A DNA stretch of 64,000 nucleotides from Acidobacteriota bacterium. GTDB lineage: Bacteria > Acidobacteriota > Blastocatellia > UBA7656. Position 1 is the stretch's first letter. Each line of letters starts with the position of its first letter. The notes beneath the pieces were generated by a model. The model ran no database searches. It was not told where the DNA came from and saw only the letters and a program-made list of their open reading frames with translations. Location: positions 407,126 to 471,125 of the forward strand of contig JBBPIG010000001.1 of NCBI GenBank assembly GCA_038040445.1, given 5' to 3'. Made by a program: the position numbers and the translations under genes. Positions 9,028 through 17,287 of this stretch are shown piece after piece.

Positions 9028-10571
9028 AGAGCCTCAAGGTACGGCCCATGCAGACTGCCTCGTCGCCGGTCGTCCCTGGCGGCCTCAAGGATGAGCGGCC
9101 GGCTGACGAAGATCGCCCGGCTGCCGAGCACGTTGCCGAGGCACAATCGGAGAATTCATCTCCCAAATCCTCCAACGAAATTGCGGCGAATTCCAGGGCC
9201 CTGCGCACAGCGAAGGGTTCATCGAGCGCGAAATCGGCGCCGCGACCCTCACACCGCTACTTCACTGCCAAGCACGATCGCCGGATACTGCTTATGGCGC
9301 TTGCGGCAGGATTTCCGGCAGTGCTCATCGCGCTCATTCTGCTCTGGGACGGTGCATACCCGGCAAGGGTCCAGTGGACGCTTACTGTAGTGATCATCGG
9401 TTTTTGGTTTGGCTTCTCGCACGCGGTGCGCGAGCGCGTCGTGTTTCCGCTACAGACTCTTTCCAACTTGCTTGCCGCGCTGCGCGAAGGCGACTTTTCT
9501 ATTCGCGCGCGAGGTGCTGCTCGAGACGATGCTCTGGGCGAGGCGATGCTCGAGGTCAATTTCCTGGGGCAGATTTTGCGTGAGCAGCGGCTCGGCGCGT
9601 TGGAAGCCACCGCCCTTCTCAGGACTGTGATGGCCGAGATTGAAGTGGCGATCTTCGCATTCGACGGTGAGCAAAAGCTCAAACTGGTCAACCGCGCCGG
9701 TGAGCGACTTCTGGCTCAACCTGCCGAGCGGCTCGTGACAAAAAGCGCAAGTGATCTCGGGCTTGCCGATTGCTTGAGCGGCGAAAGCACCCGCACGCTT
9801 CAGATGTCGTTTCCTGGCGGCGCGGGGCGGTGGGAGGTCCATCGCAGCATCTTCCGCGAGCGAGGCGCGCCGCACCAGTTGCTTGTGCTGTCCGATCTCA
9901 GCCGCGCACTCCGCGAAGAAGAACGTGAGGCATGGCAGCGGTTGGTTAGAGTGCTCGGTCACGAGCTCAACAACTCGCTAGCTCCAATCAAGTCCATTGC
10001 CGGTAGCCTTGAAAGCCTGGTCGTTCGCGAGACACAGCCGGCTGACTGGAAGGAAGACATGCGCCGCGGTTTGGGAGTGATCGCCGCGAGAGCCGCATCG
10101 CTCAATCGATTCATGGAAGCTTACTCGAGACTGGCTCGGCTTCCCCTGCCAAGACTGCAACCGGTCGCCATCAGCGCGCTGATCAACCGAGTCGTAAGGC
10201 TGGAAACTCGGATGAACGTCGAGCTGACCGCCGGTCCTGAGATCACAATCCGCGCGGACGGCGATCAACTCGAGCAACTCCTGATAAACCTTTTGCGCAA
10301 CGCGGTCGATGCGTCACTCGAAACGGGAGGCCGCGTCAGAGTTGGGTGGCGGCGGATTCTCGGACGAATTGAAGTTTGGGTCGAAGATGAAGGACCTGGA
10401 CTCTCCAATACCAGCAATCTGTTTGTTCCGTTCTTCACCACAAAGCCGGGCGGCTCCGGAATCGGCCTGGTCTTGAGCCGCCAAATCGCAGAGGCGCATG
10501 GCGGGACGCTGACTCTTGAGAACACACGAAAGGGGCACGGCTGTGAAGCGCGACTCCGGCTTCCGATCTAA
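9024..10571 (+). CDS. Membrane sensor histidine kinase, NtrB-like
   Basis: 515-aa kinase partner of the preceding regulator. A disordered N-terminus (about 80 residues, rich in Ser, Glu, Ala) is followed by two membrane helices (about 88-108 and 114-134), a HAMP-like linker, and a PAS-like segment (about 185-290, VMAEIEVAIFAFDGEQKLKL). The H-box is VLGHELNNSLAPIKS (His312 approximately), the N-box INLLRNAVDAS, and the G-boxes EDEGPGLS and GGSGIGLVLSRQIAEAHGG. The periplasmic loop is very short, so sensing is likely in the membrane or cytoplasm. The four-base overlap with the regulator shows one operon. Confidence 0.92.
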   Translation: MKSLKVRPMQTASSPVVPGGLKDERPADEDRPAAEHVAEAQSENSSPKSSNEIAANSRALRTAKGSSSAKSAPRPSHRYFTAKHDRRILLMALAAGFPAVLIALILLWDGAYPARVQWTLTVVIIGFWFGFSHAVRERVVFPLQTLSNLLAALREGDFSIRARGAARDDALGEAMLEVNFLGQILREQRLGALEATALLRTVMAEIEVAIFAFDGEQKLKLVNRAGERLLAQPAERLVTKSASDLGLADCLSGESTRTLQMSFPGGAGRWEVHRSIFRERGAPHQLLVLSDLSRALREEEREAWQRLVRVLGHELNNSLAPIKSIAGSLESLVVRETQPADWKEDMRRGLGVIAARAASLNRFMEAYSRLARLPLPRLQPVAISALINRVVRLETRMNVELTAGPEITIRADGDQLEQLLINLLRNAVDASLETGGRVRVGWRRILGRIEVWVEDEGPGLSNTSNLFVPFFTTKPGGSGIGLVLSRQIAEAHGGTLTLENTRKGHGCEARLRLPI

Positions 10572-10572
10572 G

Positions 10573-10753
10573 GGCAGGGTTCCGGGTTTGTGGTTTCTGG
10601 TTTGTGGTTTCTGGCTCAGAGTTCCGGGTTCAGGGTTCAGGGTTCCGACTTGCAGGCTCCAAGAGACTCTGCACCCGAAACCACGATCTCGGACCCCTGA
10701 ACCCGGAACTACAAACCAGAAACCACAAACCCGGAACTCTGCACCCTGGGAAC
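10573..10753. repeat. Word-type inverted repeat (GGTTTCTGG / GGTTCAGG family)
   Basis: Left arm has repeated GTGGTTTCTG, GGTTTGTGG and TTCCGGGTTCAGGG words (10578-10645). Right arm has GAACCCGGAACTACAAACC and AGAAACCACAAACCCGGAAC (10698-10738). The arms are near-perfect complements and would form a long hairpin after the kinase gene. Same family as 4017-4144, but with additional TTTCTGG words. Confidence 0.8.
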
Positions 10754-10822
10754 CTGCTTTGTACAGCCGACTTGTATGACCTGAGAGACCTCAGTATATT
10801 CAGATTGGAAAGGAGAAGGCTG

Positions 10823-11041
10823 ATGGTTACTAGAGCAAAGATCGTCGAGGAAATCGAGAAAGTACCTGACGAGTACCTGGAAACACTTTACAGGATGATC
10901 AAGGCTCTTGAGGTGAACGGCACGGATGCCGAGTCTGCTGAAGGCGTGATGGCAAGACTGCGGAAGATTAGGATTTCGGCATCGCCAGACCTCTCGATCA
11001 AAGCGAACTTGTATGAGTTAGAGGGCGAGGATGCCAAATAG
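10823..11041 (+). CDS. Small antitoxin of a PIN toxin pair
   Basis: 72-aa protein whose stop overlaps the start of a PIN-domain toxin, so by arrangement it is the antitoxin that would neutralise it. It starts MVTRAKIVEEIEKVPDEYLETLYRMIKALE, a helical segment typical of short antitoxins with this arrangement, and has an acidic C-terminus. The ATG at 10823 follows AGGAGAAGG; the upstream in-frame extension runs through the intergenic repeat and is not genuine. Since the toxin is frameshifted, this antitoxin may now be an orphan. Confidence 0.75.
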   Translation: MVTRAKIVEEIEKVPDEYLETLYRMIKALEVNGTDAESAEGVMARLRKIRISASPDLSIKANLYELEGEDAK

Positions 11042-11442
11042 AATCTTCGTTGATACCTCATTCGTGATCGCTCTAATCAACGACAAGGATCAATATCACA
11101 GTCAGGCTCAGGCCCTCTCCTATCGATTTGAGAACTCACCACTCGTTACGACTGACGCTGTTCTCCTAGAGATCGGCAATGCCCTCGCGAAGGACTTTAG
11201 AGAAGAAGCTATCGAGACTATTAGAGTGCTCCGAAGTGGACAAGAACACTGAAATAGTCAAAATAAGCACAACTCTGTTTGAGAAGGGATTCGAAACATA
11301 TCAGAAGTATGACGACAAGGATTGGGGTTTGGTGGATTGCATCTCATTCGTTGTTATGTGGGAGGCAGGGGTAGTGGAGGCACTGACCTTCGATAGTGAT
11401 TTCAAACAGGCAGGCTTCACGATCTTGACTGAGCAAACCTGA
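11031..11442 (+). pseudogene. PIN-domain toxin (VapC-like), frameshifted
   Basis: The first part reads MPNRIFVDTSFVIALIND up to about 11215 and then runs into a stop at 11252. The PIN domain continues in another frame from about 11220 (ECSEVDKNTEIVKI) to 11442. The four acidic residues expected for the nuclease are present but split: Asp in FVDTSF and Glu in LLEIGNAL are in the first frame, Asp in GLVDCISF and Asp in TFDSDF are in the second. One indel explains this; a sequencing error is the alternative. The intact form would be an RNase toxin paired with the upstream antitoxin, whose end it overlaps by 11 bases. Confidence 0.8.
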
Positions 11443-11451
11443 TCCTCCGCG

Positions 11452-11497
11452 CTCCAGTCTGGTCTCTGACCTCTGACTTCTGACCTCTGACTCCTGT
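11452..11497. repeat. Direct-repeat word tract (CTCTGACCT family)
   Basis: Five degenerate copies of an 8-10 base word (TCTCTGACC, TCTGACTTC, TGACCTCTG, GACTCC) just after the PIN toxin remnant. Unlike neighbouring elements, only one arm is visible, so no hairpin is expected. Confidence 0.6.
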
Positions 11498-11509
11498 ATC
11501 ATTCATCCG

Positions 11510-12229
11510 ATGAAAGTTTTCGCAATCGGAGACCTACACCTCGCTGGCGGTACCGGAAAGACGATGGATCGCTACGGCGAGCACTGGCGTGACCACGATC
11601 AGAAAATATTCGATGCGTGGAAGCGAATGGTCAATGACGAGGATCTGGTGCTGATAGCCGGAGACACCAGTTGGGCGATGCGACTCGAGGAAGCGCTGCC
11701 TGATCTTGAACGTATCGGCCAGATGCCAGGGCTCAAGCTGATGGTCAAAGGCAATCACGACTATTGGTGGCAGAGCAAGGCGAAGATGAGCCGCGCGTTG
11801 CACCCATCGATCAGAATCATTCAGGCTGACTCGGTCATCGTCAATCGGATCGCGGTAGTTGGCACGCGAGGGTGGACCTGCCCTAACGACTCGCACTTCG
11901 AAGAAAAGGACGAGAGGATTTACGAGCGCGAACTGGGACGCTTGCGCTCGGCGCTCGGGACGCTCCGCGGTCACGAGAGCGAGTTCGACGTCTCGATAGT
12001 GCTGCTGCACTATCCTCCGACCAACGAAGCTCATCAGCCTTCTGGCTTCACGGAGGTGATTGACGAATACTGCGCAGACGTGTGTGTGTACGGGCATCTA
12101 CACGGCGACGACATCAGGACGGCTCTTACGGGAGTGCGTGTAAAAACAAACTACAAGTTGGTAAGTGCGGACGCGGTGAACTTCGCCCCTGCGGAGATCG
12201 AGATTCAGAGAGTCACTAAACACGAATAA
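11510..12229 (+). CDS. Calcineurin-like metallophosphoesterase (COG1768 type)
   Basis: 239-aa predicted dinuclear-metal phosphohydrolase. The five metal-binding blocks are in order: GDLHLAG (near 7), AGDTSWA (near 50), KGNHDYWW (near 82), LLHYPPT (near 165) and YGHLHGDD (near 190). Length and the unusual GDTSWAM and NHDYWWQSK wording match the uncharacterised COG1768 branch. The substrate is unknown. It follows the word tract, has no neighbour in an obvious operon, and is followed by about 200 bases without a gene before the sigma-factor gene. Confidence 0.88.
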   Translation: MKVFAIGDLHLAGGTGKTMDRYGEHWRDHDQKIFDAWKRMVNDEDLVLIAGDTSWAMRLEEALPDLERIGQMPGLKLMVKGNHDYWWQSKAKMSRALHPSIRIIQADSVIVNRIAVVGTRGWTCPNDSHFEEKDERIYERELGRLRSALGTLRGHESEFDVSIVLLHYPPTNEAHQPSGFTEVIDEYCADVCVYGHLHGDDIRTALTGVRVKTNYKLVSADAVNFAPAEIEIQRVTKHE

Positions 12230-12439
12230 CCGGTACTGCCGGCCTCATCGACTCCAAACCCGCGAGCATGTTGGCGAACAATACCCAGCTTTTATCACTG
12301 ATTTAACCTTTAGCCTACTGCTGTCCTTGTTGTATCATCGTAATCTGCGAACATAGTCTGAGGATAGCCGCGAGGAATGGAATTCACCGTGAATCCATTA
12401 GCGCTCGGGCTCGCGTAGACTTATTTGAGGGGAACAACA

Positions 12440-13039
12440 TTGGGGTCACCCCAAGACTCTAGAGAGCTCAGCACGCGAGATCAGGACTGGGCGGCGCTCA
12501 TCAAGAGAGTTGCCGATGGGGATCAGTTTGCCCTGACGACCCTGTACGACTCGACAAGCCGGCTGGTGTTCGGGCTGATCCTGCGCGTAGTGAGCGACAG
12601 GTCCAACGCAGAAGAGGTAGTGCTCGACGTCTACACACAGGTGTGGCGCCAGGCCTCGACGTATGACGCCAAGCGCGGCGCCCCGCTAGCCTGGCTGATG
12701 ACGATCGCTCGCACGCGCGGGATCGATCGGCTTCGCTTGGGCAAGCATGAGCACCAGAAAAAAGAGTCGCTTGAATCGATAGGCGAGGTCACCGCGACGA
12801 CCGCAAGCCCCGAGGCGGACACCGTCTCATCCGAGCGAAGGCGACTGGTCCGTTCGGCCCTCGAGGCGTTATCGGCTGAGCAGCGAGAGGTGATTGAGCT
12901 GGCCTATTATTCGGGCTTGAGCCACAGCGAGATCGCGCTTCAGCTAGGTCAGCCGCTCGGCACGGTGAAGACGCGAACGCGGCTCGGCATGATGAAACTG
13001 CGGGATATGCTTCGCCCAATGCTGGGGGGTCAGCTATGA
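12440..13039 (+). CDS. ECF RNA polymerase sigma factor (SigK-like)
   Basis: 199-aa sigma-70 family factor. Region 2 includes LTTLYDSTSRLVFGLILRVV and the core-binding AEEVVLDVYTQVWR; region 4 includes LSAEQREVIELAYYSGLSHSEIA and ends in the recognition helix LGTVKTRTRLGMMKLRDML. I choose the TTG at 12440 because GAGGGG precedes it at a good distance; a TTG at 12425 is the alternative. The gene overlaps the next one by four bases. Two anti-sigma genes follow, so this is a self-contained ECF regulon. The cupin in the first anti-sigma points to redox or metal stress, by analogy with ChrR. Confidence 0.9.
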   Translation: MGSPQDSRELSTRDQDWAALIKRVADGDQFALTTLYDSTSRLVFGLILRVVSDRSNAEEVVLDVYTQVWRQASTYDAKRGAPLAWLMTIARTRGIDRLRLGKHEHQKKESLESIGEVTATTASPEADTVSSERRRLVRSALEALSAEQREVIELAYYSGLSHSEIALQLGQPLGTVKTRTRLGMMKLRDMLRPMLGGQL

Positions 13040-13647
13040 CGGATCGTTTAGCCGCTCACGAGATGACGGATGTTGCAGCGCTGTACGCGCTGGGCGCGCT
13101 CTCTCAGCACGAGGCTCGATCCTTTGAAGAGCATCTTGCTGAAGGGTGTGACGCTTGCAGTGCGGAGCTTGAATCGTTCGCGGAGACTGTGAGGGCGTTG
13201 GCTTTCAGCGCACGCGATGAACAGCCACCAGCCAGAGTGCGAGCGGAGTTGTTAGCGAGGCTGGGCAAGTTCACCTCCGATCAGCCGGAAGAGTCAGCGA
13301 GAGCGGGCGATGCGAAGCAGTTCGTATCGGTCCTCGCTTCTGAAGGCGAGTGGCGCGAACTGCAGAATGGCGTCTTGTTGAAAAAGCTTTACGTGGATCA
13401 AGCGGTTGGAGTCGCAACTTCGCTCGTTAGAATGCAGCCGGGCACGGCGTTGCCCATTCATCAACACATTGGCGTCGAACAGTTCTTCATCATCGAGGGT
13501 GACTGTAATGTTGCCGGCCAGAGGCTTGGGCCGGGCGACTATCACCGTGCGGAAGCGGGCAGCATCCACCAGACGACCTATACGGTAGATGGCACTCTGT
13601 TTCTGCTAGTAGCTCCGGAACGCTATGAGGTGTTGGACGCGCGCTAA
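13036..13647 (+). CDS. ChrR-like anti-sigma factor with cupin domain
   Basis: 203-aa protein of two parts. Residues 1-80 are a zinc-type anti-sigma domain: DVAALYALGALSQHEARSFEEHLAEGCDAC, with a His and two Cys spaced HX4CX2C. Residues about 95-203 are a cupin with metal ligands HQH and E in IHQHIGVEQFF and a distal His in GSIHQTTY. The layout is that of ChrR, which holds its sigma factor until a cupin-sensed signal frees it. It overlaps the sigma gene by ATGA. Its N-terminal domain is strikingly close in wording to the next gene's, so the two arose by duplication. Confidence 0.85.
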   Translation: MTDRLAAHEMTDVAALYALGALSQHEARSFEEHLAEGCDACSAELESFAETVRALAFSARDEQPPARVRAELLARLGKFTSDQPEESARAGDAKQFVSVLASEGEWRELQNGVLLKKLYVDQAVGVATSLVRMQPGTALPIHQHIGVEQFFIIEGDCNVAGQRLGPGDYHRAEAGSIHQTTYTVDGTLFLLVAPERYEVLDAR

Positions 13648-13765
13648 GGTCTGGCGCAAGCTACCAGCTTTCGATACCTCAGAGACCCTGCTGGGCCGTA
13701 GCGCAAGCTGCCCGGCTCGCGGTAGCGGACTCGCACAAGCCGATTGACGCGAAGGATACATAAGT

Positions 13766-14647
13766 TTGGACCACCATCGCGTAACTAGAGAAGGCCAGGA
13801 GACTGCGGCGCTGTATGCGCTGGGCGCGCTATCGCAGCGTGAAGCCCGCGCATTCGACGTCCATCTGCGCGAGGGCTGTCCGGCGTGCGAGGTGGAATTG
13901 AGGCAGTTTCACCAGGTGGTCGGGGTCCTGGGCGTGGCCGCCGCACCGATTGCGCCCCCACCTTACCTGCGCGACCTGCTCGCGGTGCGCATCGAGAAAG
14001 AGATTGCAGAAGCGCCACCTGCGTCGGCGTCCGTGATTCCCTTCCCCGAACAAGCCGGCGCTGCTCAACGCAGGGCGGCTCCGGCGCGTTCGTCGTTCAG
14101 CCTCACACTCTTGCCGTGGGCCGTTGCCGCTGCGCTCCTGATCGCGTTCGTGTATGCCTTCACGATTTGGCGGACTGAACGCCCGCCCTTGCAGGCGGCG
14201 TTCGCAGACAAAGACGTCGCGGCTGCGCTCGAAGAGAATGCCAGACTCAAAGAGCAGCTCAACAAAGAGAGCGCGAAATCCATGGAGTTGGCCCAAATCA
14301 ACTCAGTGCTCAGCTCGCCTCAGTGGCGAATCATACCGCTCGAGGGACAGGAGCCGGCGCCGGATTCGTCTGCTCGAGTTTACTGGGACGTGCAAGCCAA
14401 ACGCTGGGTAGTAACGGCGGACTTGCCGCCCGCGCCCGAGGGAAAGGTTTATCAGGTGTGGTTCGTCACGCCTAAAGCAAAGATCAGTGCGGGTCTGATC
14501 AATCCCGATAACACCGGTCACGGTTTCATCGTTGCGCAGTTGCCTTCGAACGTCACCCAAATCGCCGCAGCGGCGATCACGCTCGAGCCTGAGGGCGGGT
14601 CCGAGCAACCAACTATGCCGATCTATGCCATGGGCAAGACTTCATAG
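13766..14647 (+). CDS. RskA-like membrane anti-sigma factor
   Basis: 293-aa protein with an N-terminal anti-sigma domain (ETAALYALGALSQREARAF, then HLREGCPAC), one membrane helix (about 114-133, LLPWAVAAALLIAFVYAF), a coiled coil (about 150-185) and a C-terminal extracytoplasmic RskA domain (about 205-290, VYWDVQAKRWVVTADLPP). This is the regulated-proteolysis type of anti-sigma factor. The start is a TTG at 13766 with GAAGGA nine bases upstream. Together with the cupin protein, the single sigma gene appears to have one soluble and one membrane inhibitor. The 118 bases between the two anti-sigma genes contain repeated GCGCAAGCT words. Confidence 0.85.
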   Translation: MDHHRVTREGQETAALYALGALSQREARAFDVHLREGCPACEVELRQFHQVVGVLGVAAAPIAPPPYLRDLLAVRIEKEIAEAPPASASVIPFPEQAGAAQRRAAPARSSFSLTLLPWAVAAALLIAFVYAFTIWRTERPPLQAAFADKDVAAALEENARLKEQLNKESAKSMELAQINSVLSSPQWRIIPLEGQEPAPDSSARVYWDVQAKRWVVTADLPPAPEGKVYQVWFVTPKAKISAGLINPDNTGHGFIVAQLPSNVTQIAAAAITLEPEGGSEQPTMPIYAMGKTS

Positions 14648-14700
14648 CTGAGCGGCGCCGCGTTGTCTTTTATTTCAACCCATCGTTTCAGCCTCTTGAA

Positions 14701-16242
14701 ATGGAAACTCGTTCGGCCGGTACAAAACCCCCAGACCCTCAAATGATCGGGCTACTTCTGGTGCATGGCATCGGCGCGCAGGAGAGCGGAGATACGACCT
14801 CCCAGTTTGTCGCAGGGATTCTCAGAGCTTTTCCTGAAGCTCACTTCAATAAAGACACTCGAACACTGTCGGTCGAATCACGCTTGATTCGGCTGTACGA
14901 GGTGTACTGGGCTGATCTGCTGAAGAAAGAGAACAAGGGTAGCTTTAACCAGGACCTAATGACCTCGGTGACGTGGCTCCCGTGGTTGCACTATCGGGCG
15001 GGTAGTTATTCGGCCGGCGATTATTCATTCGTCCTCGTCCTGTTCAGGACTCTAGTGCTCGTACCTGTCGGAGTGATTTTTCAGTTGATGTATCAGGGCG
15101 CAAGGCTCCTGGCTGCCATATGCCAGGCCATTCGAGACTCTGCTAAAACCGATTCCGGCAGTTCGGGCACGCGACCACCATCCGAGGCAGCACACTCATC
15201 CCGGTTTTCATGGCGCCGGATCAAAGCGACCGCGGACGAGGCGAAAGATAGAAGAACGGTTCTGGATGAGATACTGGATGAATACGCAGGCGATGTATTC
15301 ACCTATGTGGATTCGGCCGGAGGCGCCTGCCGAGAGGGTTCTCAATTCGTCCACACAGCTGGGCAGGTTCACGGCCGATTCTATGCAGCCTTAAATCAAG
15401 CCTCCGATGACGGCTGCTCAGAGATTCAGATAGTCGCGCACAGCCTGGGCACGGTTGTCACCCATCTTGCGCTGAGCGGTCATAATCTGACGCGATTCCG
15501 GCAAGAAGAGCAGCAACCTGAGACATCCTCCTTGGAGCCGCTCGCTCAACTCACTCGGCTTTATACAATCGGCAGCCCGCTCGAGAAGATTCGTTTTGTT
15601 TGGCCCAAGCTGATCACAACGGACCTGATCGGGCGCATGAGATTCGTTGGCGAACGCGCCGAGGTGTTGTCGACCACCAGCTTCCAGGCCGCCGCATACC
15701 GTATGAAGTGGGATAACTTTTATGATCCTTTTGATAAGATCTCGGGCAAGCTGAAGCGGTTCGATCATTGGGGTGGAGTGACCAACCACCGCCTGCTGGG
15801 CCTCGGCGGGCCCCTGCGCTCGCATGTCAACTATCAATCAAGCCGTGGATTCCTGACAGTCATCAGCGAAGGCCTGGCCGGGAAGAAGGTGACCGTTAAG
15901 AACAGTCTCCCCACCAGGGTTAGAAATGTTGTTCTCTCGCTGGGTGAGAACCTGCTGGTGTTGGTTGCTGTCCCCATTACCTTCTTGATCGGTCTCGCAA
16001 TGGTCCTGTTTCTTGCTGGCGGGATCGCTTACCTCCTTGGCTTGCTCGTTGGCCTATTCGCTTCCGAGCACGCTACGAACGTTTTCAAAGACGTGACGAT
16101 GCTTTTTCTTGCTGCCTCGCTTGTTCTTGCCTTCACGATAGGTGGGCGAGTGCGAGCCAGCGAAGCACGCAAAAAGTACTGGACGGTTCGCGGGCCGGAT
16201 GAGGCCGAACGCGCCGCCACTAGCATGGCAGCGCGCAACTGA
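14701..16242 (+). CDS. Membrane-associated alpha/beta-hydrolase, function unknown
   Basis: 513-aa protein. LLLVHGIGAQESGD near residue 19 is an oxyanion-hole strand and IVAHSLGTVVTHLALSG holds the nucleophile elbow (Ser about 247), so a serine hydrolase or lipase fold is likely. Hydrophobic segments occur near 107-140 and as two or three helices at about 415-490, so the protein is membrane-bound. A short cytoplasmic tail rich in Arg and Ala ends it. I see no close named family. No clear ribosome-binding site precedes the ATG. It is not obviously in an operon with the anti-sigma genes. Confidence 0.7.
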   Translation: METRSAGTKPPDPQMIGLLLVHGIGAQESGDTTSQFVAGILRAFPEAHFNKDTRTLSVESRLIRLYEVYWADLLKKENKGSFNQDLMTSVTWLPWLHYRAGSYSAGDYSFVLVLFRTLVLVPVGVIFQLMYQGARLLAAICQAIRDSAKTDSGSSGTRPPSEAAHSSRFSWRRIKATADEAKDRRTVLDEILDEYAGDVFTYVDSAGGACREGSQFVHTAGQVHGRFYAALNQASDDGCSEIQIVAHSLGTVVTHLALSGHNLTRFRQEEQQPETSSLEPLAQLTRLYTIGSPLEKIRFVWPKLITTDLIGRMRFVGERAEVLSTTSFQAAAYRMKWDNFYDPFDKISGKLKRFDHWGGVTNHRLLGLGGPLRSHVNYQSSRGFLTVISEGLAGKKVTVKNSLPTRVRNVVLSLGENLLVLVAVPITFLIGLAMVLFLAGGIAYLLGLLVGLFASEHATNVFKDVTMLFLAASLVLAFTIGGRVRASEARKKYWTVRGPDEAERAATSMAARN

Positions 16243-16370
16243 GGTGAGCCTGACTAACCTAAGGTACAGCCGACTAACTAAGCCGGCCAAAAAGGGGGGC
16301 GACTTATTAAGCAAGCCCTTATCACCGATGCCCCGATGTTAGCAGACTCGTTGCGAGTGCGTAGCTGGTG

Positions 16371-17120
16371 CTACAGCCTTTTATCCGGCCGGGACAATCT
16401 CGTTCTTAATTTGGCGTTGATACGATTCAGTATTGAGCCTATCCCGATTGGAGAGATATCAAGCCCGAGCGCCTTTCTGATCTCCTCGAGCGTCAACCCC
16501 TCATAGTAACGAAGCTTGAAAATCAGCGCATCCCGGTCTCGATGTCGTCGGCTGACCGAGCGTTTGAGCGCAGCCTCGACATCATCCATCGTGAGATTCA
16601 ATGTCGCGCCTATCATCGGCTTACCATTGATGCCGCTGATCGCGTTTTTTAAAATCCCTCCTTCGCCCACGTTCGCCAGCAGTTCGTCAAGCGAGAAGCT
16701 TAATTTCGGTCTCTTCTGCGCCTTTGCCTCTCTGAAGTGATCGCGCACAACGTTCATCGAGATGATACCCAGGTATCGGAATATTGAATTCTCGTGCTCG
16801 CCCGCAAAGCGGTTCAGCGCGCGGTTCCCTTCCTCGACCAACCGCACGTACACCACCTGCACCAGGTCTTCGATCAAATCATCGGGGAACTGTGCACGCC
16901 GTTCCGTTTCTTGACTTACCCTGAGCCGAAAGGTCTTCGCGACATTGGCACGGATCGCCGCGTGGTACCGATAGACAAATTCTTGCCAGGCATCCTCATC
17001 GGGCGGACGCTGTAGGCAACGCTTTAGTAGCTCGTAGACCGTCAGTTCAACAGCCACCCAGCTCCCATCCCCCATGCGGTTCCCTGCCGTGCAAAACGAA
17101 CTAGTCCGCTCCGCTTTCAC
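16371..17120 (-). CDS. Sigma-70-like factor, ECF group
   Basis: Up to 249 aa; a start at 17075 (MGDGSWVAVELTVYELL) is equally plausible because GCAGGGA lies just before it. Region 2 signals are AWQEFVYRYHAAIRANVA and LIEDLVQVVYVRLVEEG, and the region 4 end is DALIFKLRYYEGLTLEEIRKALGLDISPIGIGSILNRINAKLR. It is a divergent sigma factor with a long linker between the domains. No anti-sigma gene sits beside it. It lies downstream of thiD on the same strand with a gap of about 170 bases. Confidence 0.78.
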   Translation of the reverse strand: MKAERTSSFCTAGNRMGDGSWVAVELTVYELLKRCLQRPPDEDAWQEFVYRYHAAIRANVAKTFRLRVSQETERRAQFPDDLIEDLVQVVYVRLVEEGNRALNRFAGEHENSIFRYLGIISMNVVRDHFREAKAQKRPKLSFSLDELLANVGEGGILKNAISGINGKPMIGATLNLTMDDVEAALKRSVSRRHRDRDALIFKLRYYEGLTLEEIRKALGLDISPIGIGSILNRINAKLRTRLSRPDKRL

Positions 17121-17287
17121 ACTTCCGAGGCTGTCCCACTATGAAATGCTCTTTGGGCCGTTTCTATTTCTGAGGAAGCGCCACCTGCCAGGCGCGCCAG
17201 CGAGTATAGCAAATCACAGGTTGTCGCTCATAGCTTAATCTTCTCACGTTGATGTGGGGTAATTCTGAATTTCCCGGCTGTTTGAGG

